This document shows positions 17,987 to 25,736 of a DNA stretch of 64,000 nucleotides, one piece after another. Position 1 is the first letter of the stretch, and each line of letters opens with the position of its first letter. The notes beneath the pieces were generated by a model. The model ran no database searches and was not told where the DNA came from. It saw only the letters and a program-made list of their open reading frames with translations. This DNA is from WHTK01 sp963711035 (GTDB lineage: Bacteria > Chloroflexota > Dehalococcoidia > DSTF01 > WHTK01), in assembly GCA_963711035.1 (NCBI GenBank), contig CAVQCN010000004.1, forward strand, positions 124,001 through 188,000, written 5' to 3'. The position numbers and the translations under genes are program-made.

Positions 17987-19252
17987 TTACCGATCGACGG
18001 TCGCCCCGAGGCGCCGAAGCTTGCCGACGAGGTCCTCATGGGCCCGGTCGAGGTGGTAGGTGTCGTGAATCTCCGTAACGCCTTCGGCCGCCAGCCCTGC
18101 GAGGACCAGCGAGCCGCCGGCGCGCACATCCAGCGCTCGGGCCACCGTACCGTAGAGGCGCGTGGGCCCGGTGATGATCGCTGTCTGGCCTGCGGTGATA
18201 ACGTCTGCACCCATCTTACGCAATTCGCCGATGTAAAGCAGGCGGTTCTCGTAGACGCGCTCGTGGATGACGCTGACGCCCTGGCATTGCGTCAGGAAGG
18301 CAGCGAGCGTCGGGTGCAGGTCGGTGGCGAGGCCAGGGTACGGCACTGCCTGCGCCTGGATGTTGCGAAAGGCGCGCCCCTTGGCCCCAACGCGAATCGT
18401 GTTGTCATACGTCTCGATCCCGACGCCAGCCTCGCGCATCTTGGCGAGCAGGCCGTCCAAGTGCTCCGGCGCTACATCCTCCAACAACACCTCGCCCCGC
18501 GTAATAGCGCCGGCGAGCGCGAAGAGGCCGGTCTCGAGCCGGTCGGGGATGACACGATGGCGCGCGCCGTGCAGCTCGCGCACGCCTTCGACTTCGACGA
18601 TGCCGCAGCCGGCGCCACGGATTTTGGCACCCATCGCATTCAGCATCTCGGCCACGGAGACGATCTCCGGCTCCGCCGCGGCGTTGACGATGGTCGAGAC
18701 GCCTTCGGCCAGCACGGCGGCGAAGATCACGTTCATCGTGCCGGTGGCGCTCGGGTAGTCGAGGAAGATGCGGGCGCCCTTCAGTCGATGCGCGTCCTTC
18801 ACCTGCGCCATGTACTGCTCCCCGCGCCGCGAGACCTCGGCGCCGAGGGCGCGGAAGCCGGTGATGTGCACGTCGAGGGGACGCGTACCGATGACGTCGC
18901 CGCCGGGAGAGCAGCACGCCGCCTCGCCAAAGCGGCCGAGCAGCGGCCCCATGACCAGGAAGCTGGCCCGCTGGTTGACGACGAGGTCGCTGGGCGCATC
19001 GAAGCGGGTGATCTTGTCGGCCCGGACGCGCAGTGAGCCGTTGGGCTCGCGTGCGATGTCGACACCCAGCTCGCGCAGGATGCTGGCCATGACGCGAACG
19101 TCTTCGATCTCAGGAACGTTGTCGAGGATGCACTCCTCGCCGGTGAGGAGGCAGGCGGCGAGACAGTAATCGGCGCCGTTCTTGGAGCCACCCACGCGGA
19201 CAGCCCCTTCCAGGATCCGTCCTCCTTCGATGACAAACTTCGGGGCCGTCAC
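17987..19252 (-). CDS. murA: UDP-GlcNAc 1-carboxyvinyltransferase with Asp at the catalytic Cys position
   Basis: 421 residues from the GTG at 19252; the frame extends to a TTG at 19315 but a 421-residue product fits the family. First committed step of peptidoglycan synthesis: transfers enolpyruvate from PEP to UDP-GlcNAc. Substrate residues are visible: GSKN near the N-terminus, RAS and GRFG, TRPLDVHITG, ATDLH, and VYENRL with an Arg. The usual PGGCxIG loop reads PGGDVIG, so the Cys alkylated by fosfomycin is Asp, as in Mycobacterium and Chlamydia. The KNAALP segment is also divergent (KNGADYC). Lies upstream of mreB with 15 bases between. Confidence 0.92.
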   Translation of the reverse strand: MTAPKFVIEGGRILEGAVRVGGSKNGADYCLAACLLTGEECILDNVPEIEDVRVMASILRELGVDIAREPNGSLRVRADKITRFDAPSDLVVNQRASFLVMGPLLGRFGEAACCSPGGDVIGTRPLDVHITGFRALGAEVSRRGEQYMAQVKDAHRLKGARIFLDYPSATGTMNVIFAAVLAEGVSTIVNAAAEPEIVSVAEMLNAMGAKIRGAGCGIVEVEGVRELHGARHRVIPDRLETGLFALAGAITRGEVLLEDVAPEHLDGLLAKMREAGVGIETYDNTIRVGAKGRAFRNIQAQAVPYPGLATDLHPTLAAFLTQCQGVSVIHERVYENRLLYIGELRKMGADVITAGQTAIITGPTRLYGTVARALDVRAGGSLVLAGLAAEGVTEIHDTYHLDRAHEDLVGKLRRLGATVDR

Positions 19253-19583
19253 TGACGCGTTCGCTGGCTGGCTCCTGTCTAGCTGGAGAATACGGTAGGG
19301 CGTAGGGCGTGGCAACCTTATGTCGGCAAGGGAACGCTGGCATCCAGCGCCTCAGGCGTCGGATGCGTAGAATGAGCCCACTAGTAAAGAGCCACGGTGG
19401 ACTCACTGGGCGAGAAGGCGAGGGTAGCAGGGGCCCCGACGCGGTCGGGGCGGGGGATTGGCGGTGTCCCCTTGCGCTCCCGGTCAGCTTCTGCACCTCC
19501 CCGCAGGTGCGCTCAATGCAACTCCGCCAAATCACGATGGCCAGGTATCAGGACAGTTCAGCACTGAGAAAGGCAGCCAACCG
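19253..19583. other. Intergenic gap carrying part of a two-copy repeat
   Basis: 331 bases between divergent murA and the NIPSNAP gene. It includes a CCCCGACnnnGTCGGGG hairpin near 19437-19451 and a 45-base segment (19508-19553) that recurs inverted at 47071-47133. A minor open frame here is Arg-rich and not called. Confidence 0.55.
19508..19553 (+). repeat. Copy 1 of a dispersed repeat shared with 47071-47133
   Basis: Contains GCGCTCAATGCAACTCCGCC followed by AAATCACGATGGCCAGGT. The copy at 47071-47133 is on the opposite strand and carries an extra GAAGCAACTTCGCG hairpin insert. A GGCCCCGAC..GTCGGGGC hairpin lies on the same side of both copies. Confidence 0.6.
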
Positions 19584-19910
19584 ATGATTTTCGAGCTGAG
19601 GATCTACACAGCGCACCCGGGCAAGATGGGCGCCCTGCAGGCCCGCTTCCGCGACCACACCTGCGCCCTTTTCGAGAAGCACGGCATCAAGAACGTCGGC
19701 TACTGGGTCAATACGCTCGGCGGGCGCAACGACGAGCTGTGGTACATGCTCGGCTACGAGGATCTCAACCAGCGTCAGGCTGCCTGGGCCGCCTTTGGCT
19801 CCGACCCGGAGTGGCTGAAGGCGCGCGCCGACTCGGAGAAGGACGGCCCGCTGGTGCACCACACCGAGAACCGCATCATGTCCGCGACGGACTTCTCGCC
19901 AATCAAGTAG
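19584..19910 (+). CDS. NIPSNAP family protein
   Basis: 108 residues from the ATG at 19584. Ferredoxin-like fold: N-terminal FELRIYTAHPGKMGALQARF, then LFEKHGIKNVGYW and ELWYMLGYEDLNQRQAAWAAF, which are the diagnostic NIPSNAP segments. The family forms dimeric alpha-beta barrels; bacterial members have no settled role and may bind or modify hydrophobic or aromatic compounds. Monocistronic, with a repeat-rich gap after it. Confidence 0.88.
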   Translation: MIFELRIYTAHPGKMGALQARFRDHTCALFEKHGIKNVGYWVNTLGGRNDELWYMLGYEDLNQRQAAWAAFGSDPEWLKARADSEKDGPLVHHTENRIMSATDFSPIK

Positions 19911-19981
19911 CCGTCAGCGTTCAGTCGACAGCTCTCAGCGGCAAGCCCCGAGCTGCGAGTCTGCGAGAAGCAGCGCCGGCC

Positions 19982-20015
19982 TCCTCCCCCTCTCCCTGAG
20001 GAGGGTGAGGGGTCA
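19982..20015. repeat. CT-rich/GA-rich imperfect palindrome
   Basis: CCTCCCCCTCTCCCTGAGG paired against GAGGGTGAGGGG. Similar CCCCTC..GGGAGAGGGG palindromes stand at 52493-52543 and 55001-55030, always in gaps that also hold the main repeat family. Confidence 0.6.
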
Positions 20016-20068
20016 GAACTTCGCGTCTCCCCTGACTGACGCCCTGAGCTGCGCCAACGCCCCGCCAT

Positions 20069-20105
20069 CCGAGGGAGATGCTTCGCTGACGCTCAGCATG
20101 ACAAC
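20069..20105. repeat. Dispersed repeat, type B
   Basis: CCGAGGGAGATGCTTCGCTG followed by ACGCTCAGCATGACA. One of the type B copies; sits between the NIPSNAP gene and the 3' end of the acyl-CoA dehydrogenase gene. Confidence 0.8.
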
Positions 20106-20125
20106 CTCGAAGCCGCGACGGGCAC

Positions 20126-21298
20126 CTACATGTAGGACAGGTCGCGGTCGTAAAGCGAGCGCGCGATCATCACGCGCTGCACCTGACTGGTACCCTCGAC
20201 GATCATGAGCTGCTTGGCGTCGCGGTAGTGGCGCTCCATCGGGTGGTCCTTCATGTAACCCTGGGCCCCCATCACCTGCATCGCGTCGCCAGAGACCTTG
20301 ACCGCCGTCTCCGTGGCCGTTGCCTTGGCGATCGAGAGGTAAGCGGCGTCTTCGCGCTTGAAGCGTCCCTGGTCGACCATCCACGCCGCCTGGTAAACGA
20401 GCAGCCGCGACGACTCGATGGCCATGACCATCTCCGCGAACATGAACTGGATCGCCTGTAGCTCCGTGATCGAGGCGCCGAACGCCTCGCGGTTACGGGC
20501 GTACTCGAGGGCGTAGCTCGTCGCGCCTTCTGCCAGGCCGAGACCGCGCGCGCCGACCAGCGGGCGCATCGAGTTCAGGGTCAGCATGGCGTAGTTGAAG
20601 CCGCGGCCTTCGCCCGCTTCGCCGCCGACCAGGTTCTCTTTCGGCACGCGCACGTCCTGCAGGGCGAAGTGCGCCGTCGGCACGCCGTTGACGCCCATCT
20701 TGTGATCCGTCCGCGTCACGCTGAAGCCGGGCGTGTCGGTCGGGACTATGAAGGCCGAAACGCCGCGCGCCCCGGCAGAAGGATCCGTCTTGGCGAAGAC
20801 GGTGCAGTAATCGGCGACGGTACCGCCGGAGATGTAGATCTTCTCGCCGTTGAGCACGTAGTCGTTGCCGTCCTTGACGGCACGGGTACGCATGTTGGCG
20901 GCGTCCGAGCCCACCGAGGGCTCGGTCAGACAAAAGGCAGCCTTCATCTCGCCACGCGCCACCGGCGGCAGCCACCGCTGCTTCTGCTCCTCGGTGCCGC
21001 CGAGCAAGATGGGACGCGTCGGCAGCTGAGTGAGCAGTAGCATGAGACCAGAGGAGCAGCAGTACTTGGCGACCTCTTCGATGGCCAGCGCCATGGCGAG
21101 GATCCCTGCGCCACTGCCGCCGTACTGCTCCGGGAAGCCCAGCCCCAGCAGCTCCACCTCACGGAACGCCTGGAAGACGTCGTTCGGATAGACACCGGCC
21201 TCGTCGATTTCGGCGGCGCGCGGTGCGATGACCTCTTTCGCCACCCTGCGGGCAGTTTCCTGTACGAGCCTGTGGGCTTCGCCGAGCGCGAAATCCAT
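20126..21298 (-). CDS. Acyl-CoA dehydrogenase
   Basis: 390 residues from the ATG at 21298, fixed by a GGAGG seven bases upstream; the longer open frame is not coding. Flavoenzyme that introduces the alpha-beta double bond into acyl-CoA. N-terminal helical domain with FPEQYGGSGAG, beta-domain with AFCLTEPSVGSDAANM (FAD/substrate binding) and C-terminal domain with REAFGASITELQAIQF and YRDAKQLMIVEGTSQVQR. The EGTSQ segment supplies the catalytic-type Glu region of short/medium-chain members. The MerR regulator is transcribed divergently 211 bases away and may control it. Confidence 0.94.
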   Translation of the reverse strand: MDFALGEAHRLVQETARRVAKEVIAPRAAEIDEAGVYPNDVFQAFREVELLGLGFPEQYGGSGAGILAMALAIEEVAKYCCSSGLMLLLTQLPTRPILLGGTEEQKQRWLPPVARGEMKAAFCLTEPSVGSDAANMRTRAVKDGNDYVLNGEKIYISGGTVADYCTVFAKTDPSAGARGVSAFIVPTDTPGFSVTRTDHKMGVNGVPTAHFALQDVRVPKENLVGGEAGEGRGFNYAMLTLNSMRPLVGARGLGLAEGATSYALEYARNREAFGASITELQAIQFMFAEMVMAIESSRLLVYQAAWMVDQGRFKREDAAYLSIAKATATETAVKVSGDAMQVMGAQGYMKDHPMERHYRDAKQLMIVEGTSQVQRVMIARSLYDRDLSYM

Positions 21299-21497
21299 GC
21301 TTACCTCCAACCAGCAAATCGTCGTAATGCAGCCGGGCCAGTATAGCCGCAGGATCCCTCCAAGCGCGATGTGCAGGCGCACTTGTGGTTCGGCCGTCGC
21401 TGCGTCACCATTGAGCCGGCACCTGATCTGCTCCCGGCGACTGTAAACGAACCGTGATCGATCAGCGCTAAACCTTGCCGCGCACGTTAAAGATAGG

Positions 21498-21503
21498 TAT
21501 ATT
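21498..21503 (+). promoter_or_regulatory. Putative -10 of the merR gene, leaderless
   Basis: TATATT lies seven bases before the GTG at 21510 and ten before the ATG at 21513, so the transcript would start at or next to the start codon. No Shine-Dalgarno sequence is present, in agreement with a leaderless mRNA. Confidence 0.45.
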
Positions 21504-21512
21504 CTATTCGTG

Positions 21513-21983
21513 ATGGCAGAAGCACAACACGACGAGCCCTGCCTGCAGATCGGCGAAGTCGCCGATCGCACCGGCGTGACGCAGCGCACTCTCCGGTTCT
21601 ACGAGGAGCGCGGTCTGCTGAAGCCACCCACGCGCATGGACGGCGGCTTTCGTCTGTACTCCGAGAACGATGTAGCCCGCGTCGAGCAGATCAAGCGCCT
21701 GCAGAGCCTGCTGGGCCTCACACTGGCCGAGATCAAGGAGATGGTGGAAGCGGAAGAGGTGCGCGAAGAGCTACGCGCCACCTATCGCCCCGACCTGGAG
21801 ACCGGCGAGCGACTCAAGCGCGTCCAGAAGCGCATCGAGATCACCCAGCGCCAGCACGACATCATCGGCACGAAGCTCGCTGCGATGCTGGAGATGAAGA
21901 AGGACTTGGAAGAGCGCCTGGAGCGCTACCACAAGACGCTCAGCGAGCTCAAAGCGGAAGTCAAGACGTCGAAGACGGATTAG
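21513..21983 (+). CDS. MerR family transcriptional regulator
   Basis: 156 residues from the ATG at 21513 (a GTG at 21510 is equally possible). Winged HTH MerR domain at the N-terminus: LQIGEVADRTGVTQRTLRFY, then YEERGLLKPP and DVARVEQIKRLQSLLGLTLAEI. A long coiled coil follows (about 75-155), as in dimeric MerR proteins. No metal-binding cysteines are in the tail, so it is not a classical heavy-metal sensor. Divergent from the acyl-CoA dehydrogenase gene, which suggests a role in fatty-acid or acyl-CoA metabolism. Confidence 0.9.
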   Translation: MAEAQHDEPCLQIGEVADRTGVTQRTLRFYEERGLLKPPTRMDGGFRLYSENDVARVEQIKRLQSLLGLTLAEIKEMVEAEEVREELRATYRPDLETGERLKRVQKRIEITQRQHDIIGTKLAAMLEMKKDLEERLERYHKTLSELKAEVKTSKTD

Positions 21984-22025
21984 CCATTCGACGGTCAGCT
22001 TTCGACCGTCGACGCACGCGAAGAC

Positions 22026-22064
22026 AAAGAGAAGCGCCCTCAGTTGATGAGGGCGCTTCTCTTT
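22026..22064. terminator. Bidirectional intrinsic terminator
   Basis: Perfect 17-bp inverted repeat (22026-22042 with 22048-22064; AGAAGCGCCCTCA core) with a GTTGA loop. The stem ends in AAAG on one side and CTTT on the other. It lies between the converging merR and EF-G2 genes. Confidence 0.85.
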
Positions 22065-22090
22065 GCTCGTAGCTTTGCGCTGACGACGCC

Positions 22091-24154
22091 CTAGTGCTCG
22101 TTGGCGGCCGCAGCGGCGGTGTCGATGACCTTCTTCGCGACGTGGTCCGGGACCTCCGCGTAGTGGTCGAAGGTGAGCTCGAAGCTGGCACGGCCCTGCG
22201 TCAGCGAGCGCAGGTCCGTCGCGTAGTGCTGGATCTCGGCCAGCGGCACCTGCGCATCGATCACGGTCACCTTCTCGTCCGGCGAAATGCCGAGCACGTG
22301 GCCGCGCTTGCCGTTGAGGTCGCTGACCAGGTCGCCGGTGTAGGCCTCCGGCGCGCGCACACGCACGTTGACGATGGGCTCCAGCAGCACGGGCTTCGCC
22401 TTGAGGGCGCCTGCCTTCACTGCCTGGGCGCCTGCCAGCTTGAACGCCATTTCCGACGAGTCGACCGGATGCTCCTTGCCATCGACCAGGCTGATGCGCA
22501 CGTCGACGACCGGGTTGTGCGCCAGGATGCCCTCGCGCAGCGCCTCCTCGACGCCCTGCTCGACGGCCGGAATGTACTGCCTCGGCACAGAGCCGCCGAC
22601 GACCTTGTTGACGAACTCGAAGCCGCTGCCACGCGGCAAAGGCTCGATCTCCAGCGTCACCTTGGCGTATTGGCCGTGGCCGCCGCTCTGCTTCTTGTGC
22701 GTGTGCTCGGCGTTGGCGTGCAGAGTCAGCGTCTCGCGATAGGGGACGCGCGGCGTCTCGTGTACCACGTCCGCGCCGAACTTGCGCCTCATCTTCTCGC
22801 AGGCGCTCTCGATGTGCGTCTCCCCGATGCCGGACAGCACCGTCTCGCCAGTGTCGGGGTCGCGGTGCACACTCAGCACCGGGTCCTCCTCGGTGATGCG
22901 GGCCAGCGCGGCGCTCATCTTCTCCGTGTCCGCCTTCGAGTGGGGGTAGAGCGCGACGCTGAAGATCGGCTCTGGGAACTCGATCGGCGGCAGCGTGACC
23001 TGATGCTCCTTGACGCAGAGCGTGTCGCCGGTAAGCGTTTCGCTCAGCTTGGCAACGCCGCCGATGTCGCCTGCGACGAGCTGTTGAGCCGGCTCATGGT
23101 TCTTGCCGCGCACCACGAACAGCTGGCCGACGCGCTCGTCGACGCCCTTGTTCGCGTTCCAGACGTGAGAGTCGGCCTTGAGCGTGCCGGAGAAGACGCG
23201 CAGGAAGGTCAGCTTGCCGACGAAGGGGTCGGCCGTCGTCTTGAAGACCTGTGCGGCCAGCGGGCCGTCCGGGTCGGGCGAGAGCTCAACCTGCTTTTCG
23301 CCCTCGTTGGCTGCGACCTTGTGGTCCGCAGGCGAGGGAAAGAACTCGGTCACGGTGTCCAGGAAGCGGCTGACGCCGATCTCGCGCGTCGCCGAGCCGC
23401 TGAACACGGGGTAGAGGTCGCCGGCAGCGAAGCCGAGGGCCAGGCCGCGGCGGATCTCGTCCTCGGAGAGATCGGCGCTCTCGAGGTACTTGTCGAGCAG
23501 CTCCTCGTCGTTCTCGGCGACGGCCTCGAGCAGCTGAGCGCGCAGCTCTTCGACGCGACCAGCCATATCGGCGGGCACATCGGCCGGCGTCGCCTGATCA
23601 CCCATGAACGCCTTCTGCGTGACCAGGTCGACGACGCCCTCGAAGGTGTCCTGGCTGCCGATCGGGATCTCGACCGCCACGCAACGGTGGCTGAGCTCGG
23701 ACTGCACCTGGCTCAGCGTCTCGTCGAAGTCGGCGTTCTCACGGTCGAGGCGGTTGATGAAGACGGCGCGCGGCAGATGGCGCTCGCTGAGCATGTCCCA
23801 GGCCGTCTCGGTGCCAACCTGCACGCCGGAGGCGGCGCATACGACGACGAGGGCGGCATCGGCCGCGGCCAGGCCGCTGCAGGCATCGCCGATGAAGTCA
23901 GCGTAGCCAGGGGCGTCGATCAGGTTGATCTTGTGGTCTCGCCATTCGACCGGCAGCAGCGCGGTGTTGATGCTGATCTTGCGCTTGATCTCGTCCGGGT
24001 CGAAGTCGGAGGCGGTGGTGCCTTCTTCGACGTGACCCAGGCGGCCGATCGCGCCGCTTACGAAAAGGGCGGCCTCAGCAAGCGAAGTCTTGCCGGTGCC
24101 GCCGTGGCCGAGGAGTACCAGGTTCCTGATCTTGTCTGTGGCGTACTGCTTCAA
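22091..24154 (-). CDS. Elongation factor G-like protein (EF-G2 type)
   Basis: 687 residues with the five-domain EF-G layout. Domain I has a P-loop GHGGTGKTS at 16-24. The G3 motif reads DAPGYADF at 80-87 in place of DTPGHVDF, and the G4 motif is NRLD (134-137) for NKxD. Domain IV holds HKKQSGGHGQYAKVTLEI and GSVPRQYIPAVEQGV. This pattern fits the EF-G2/FusA2 group, whose mycobacterial member binds GTP but lacks ribosome-dependent GTPase. With the catalytic His replaced by Tyr, a standard translocase role is unlikely. Monocistronic and followed by a strong terminator. Confidence 0.88.
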   Translation of the reverse strand: MKQYATDKIRNLVLLGHGGTGKTSLAEAALFVSGAIGRLGHVEEGTTASDFDPDEIKRKISINTALLPVEWRDHKINLIDAPGYADFIGDACSGLAAADAALVVVCAASGVQVGTETAWDMLSERHLPRAVFINRLDRENADFDETLSQVQSELSHRCVAVEIPIGSQDTFEGVVDLVTQKAFMGDQATPADVPADMAGRVEELRAQLLEAVAENDEELLDKYLESADLSEDEIRRGLALGFAAGDLYPVFSGSATREIGVSRFLDTVTEFFPSPADHKVAANEGEKQVELSPDPDGPLAAQVFKTTADPFVGKLTFLRVFSGTLKADSHVWNANKGVDERVGQLFVVRGKNHEPAQQLVAGDIGGVAKLSETLTGDTLCVKEHQVTLPPIEFPEPIFSVALYPHSKADTEKMSAALARITEEDPVLSVHRDPDTGETVLSGIGETHIESACEKMRRKFGADVVHETPRVPYRETLTLHANAEHTHKKQSGGHGQYAKVTLEIEPLPRGSGFEFVNKVVGGSVPRQYIPAVEQGVEEALREGILAHNPVVDVRISLVDGKEHPVDSSEMAFKLAGAQAVKAGALKAKPVLLEPIVNVRVRAPEAYTGDLVSDLNGKRGHVLGISPDEKVTVIDAQVPLAEIQHYATDLRSLTQGRASFELTFDHYAEVPDHVAKKVIDTAAAAANEH

Positions 24155-24266
24155 AACACGAACCTCCCGGGGGAATTTCGCGGAGTGGTTGCGATTTTAG
24201 TCCTCGCGCCCCAGCGCGACAAGGGAAACGAAGCACCGTGCGCCGAAGAGTGAGGGCCACTCGACG

Positions 24267-24373
24267 GTCATTCTGAGCGCAGCGAAGAATCTCCCCCGGA
24301 CGACGCACCATCCGGCGGCAGGGCGGTCCGTGAGGCCCGAGATTGCTTCGTCGCTGGCGCTCCTCACGATGAC
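24267..24373. repeat. Dispersed repeat pair, types C and A
   Basis: Left arm 24267-24297 begins GTCATTCTGAGCGCAGCG (type C); right arm 24339-24373 is an inverted type A copy, GAGATTGCTTCGTCGCTGG. The whole lies between the EF-G2 start region and the YqeK stop. Confidence 0.8.
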
Positions 24374-24414
24374 GGGGGGCCGCGTCGCCATCCTAGAAAC
24401 CGCTGGTCGGGCGT

Positions 24415-25035
24415 CTACGGAATCTCGCGGACCGAGGTTCGCAGCTCGGGCTGCGGCGAACGCGCCATGAGGAGCTGGTTGCGAGCCTCGATCAGCAGAG
24501 GGTGGATGAGACCATCTTTCTGCATGGCCTCGTCGATGCGCATGTCGAGGAAGCGTACGACCGCGGCGTCGAGGTCGGTCTCTGCCAGGTCGTAGACCTC
24601 CTGCAGAACGGGGTTGCGGCGCAGCTTGTGCGGCTCGATCTTATCCGCCACGAAGAGCACCTTCTCGATGCGCTCCATGTTGGGCCGCGCCGTCGTGTGG
24701 CAGTCGACACCGGCGATGACGTCGTCGTCCTCGAGCTCGTAGTCGCGCATCAGCATGCGGGCAGCCACCGGGCCGTGGATCAGGATCGGGGAGCGCAGCT
24801 CGATCTCGTCAGGCTCGATCTCGTACTCGGCGGCGAGGGCCAGCAGCTCGGCGTCGTTCTTGTGGCGCACGAGGTCGTGGCCCAGCGCCGCCATGCGAGC
24901 GCGCTCGACGTCCTCGCCGAAGCGCTGGGCCAGGCGCACAGCCTCATCCTCGACGCGGTGGATGTGGTTGCTGAGCCACTGCGGCAGCGCCTCGACGGCT
25001 TCGCCCAGGGCCCGCATTTGCGTCTCGACGGTCAT
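24415..25035 (-). CDS. yqeK: YqeK-like HD-domain Np4N phosphohydrolase
   Basis: 206 residues. HD fold with the His of NHIHRVEDEAV (residue 26), HD at 53-54 (GHDLVRHK), ILIHGPVAARML and DCHTTARPNMERIEKVLFVADKIEP. This is the YqeK pattern; characterised members hydrolyse Ap4A symmetrically to two ADP. The C-terminal half is slightly longer than usual. It starts one base after the HIT gene stop, so the two form an operon. nadD and rsfS, the usual yqeK neighbours in Firmicutes, are not here. Confidence 0.85.
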   Translation of the reverse strand: MTVETQMRALGEAVEALPQWLSNHIHRVEDEAVRLAQRFGEDVERARMAALGHDLVRHKNDAELLALAAEYEIEPDEIELRSPILIHGPVAARMLMRDYELEDDDVIAGVDCHTTARPNMERIEKVLFVADKIEPHKLRRNPVLQEVYDLAETDLDAAVVRFLDMRIDEAMQKDGLIHPLLIEARNQLLMARSPQPELRTSVREIP

Positions 25036-25036
25036 C

Positions 25037-25381
25037 TCAAGCCTCCGGTCCCAGGCGCCGGCCGCCCAACAGGTGGAGATGCAGGTGCAGGATCGTCTGG
25101 CCGCCGTCTTCGCCGACGTTGAACGTGAGGCGATAGCCCGAATCGGCCACGCCCTCTGAGGCCGCGACCTGGTTGGCGGTCTGCACCATGTGCGACAGCA
25201 GCGTCGCCCGCGCCTCCGTCAGCTCTCGCGCGCTGGCGATGTGCTCCTTCGGGATGATCATGACGTGCACCGGCGCCCGCGGGTTGATGTCGCGAATCGC
25301 GAAGACGCGGTCGTCCTCGTAGACCTTCTCGACGGGGATCTCGCCGCTGCTCATGCGGCAGAAGAGGCAATCGCTCTGCAT
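25037..25381 (-). CDS. HIT family hydrolase
   Basis: 114 residues from the ATG at 25381; the open frame continues upstream without homology. Zinc-type N-terminal CLFCRM, then the HIT core PVHVMIIPKEHI and the catalytic triad motif HLHLHLLGG near residues 97-105. Histidine-triad enzymes hydrolyse nucleoside phosphoramidates or dinucleoside polyphosphates. Being fused transcriptionally to a YqeK-type enzyme suggests a shared role in clearing Ap4A-like nucleotides. Confidence 0.92.
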   Translation of the reverse strand: MQSDCLFCRMSSGEIPVEKVYEDDRVFAIRDINPRAPVHVMIIPKEHIASARELTEARATLLSHMVQTANQVAASEGVADSGYRLTFNVGEDGGQTILHLHLHLLGGRRLGPEA

Positions 25382-25454
25382 GTTCGGGTGGCCTCGCTTC
25401 ACGTGAAGTATAGCCAAGCGATGCTGGCAGCGGCGATGACCGAACCTGCTCCGT

Positions 25455-25668
25455 GTCATGCTGAGCGGCCGCCGCAAGACGGCACTCAGCTCTAAGAGGT
25501 CTGCGGCTCAACCAAATCGCCGACAGCGAAGCATCTCCTTCGGGCGGAGTTTCGACATTCGTGAAGGCTAGCACTGGAACGTCCGGGGCCAGCCGGGAGA
25601 GAGCCGTTGGTGCAAGCTCGGCGCCCAATGTCGGAGGAGATTCTTCGCCTGTGGCTCAGAATGACAAC
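25455..25668. repeat. Degraded and interrupted dispersed repeats, types B and C
   Basis: GTCATGCTGAGCGG at 25455-25468 and CAGCGAAGCATCTCCTTCGG about 25512-25531 look like one type B element split by about 45 bases. A type C-like copy (GGAGATTCTTCGCC..GGCTCAGAATGACAAC) follows at 25633-25668. This is what fills most of the 355-base gap between the HIT gene and htpX. Confidence 0.6.
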
Positions 25669-25686
25669 GACTCACTCCATAACAAC

Positions 25687-25717
25687 AGAAGAGGCCCCGT
25701 TGTTCGGGGCCTCTTCT
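25687..25717. terminator. Intrinsic terminator after htpX
   Basis: 13-bp stem AGAAGAGGCCCCG (25687-25699) with CGGGGCCTCTTCT (25705-25717), loop TTGTT. On the minus strand it is followed by TGTTGTTATGG, a moderately T-rich tail, and it begins 20 bases beyond the htpX stop. Confidence 0.75.
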
Positions 25718-25736
25718 TTCGTGCTCTGCGGGCCGA

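Noticed and set aside
22094..24253. 719-codon open frame on the plus strand
   Set aside because: Antisense to the EF-G2 gene; long because high GC removes stop codons. Its composition is Arg/Leu/Asp-rich with no domain.
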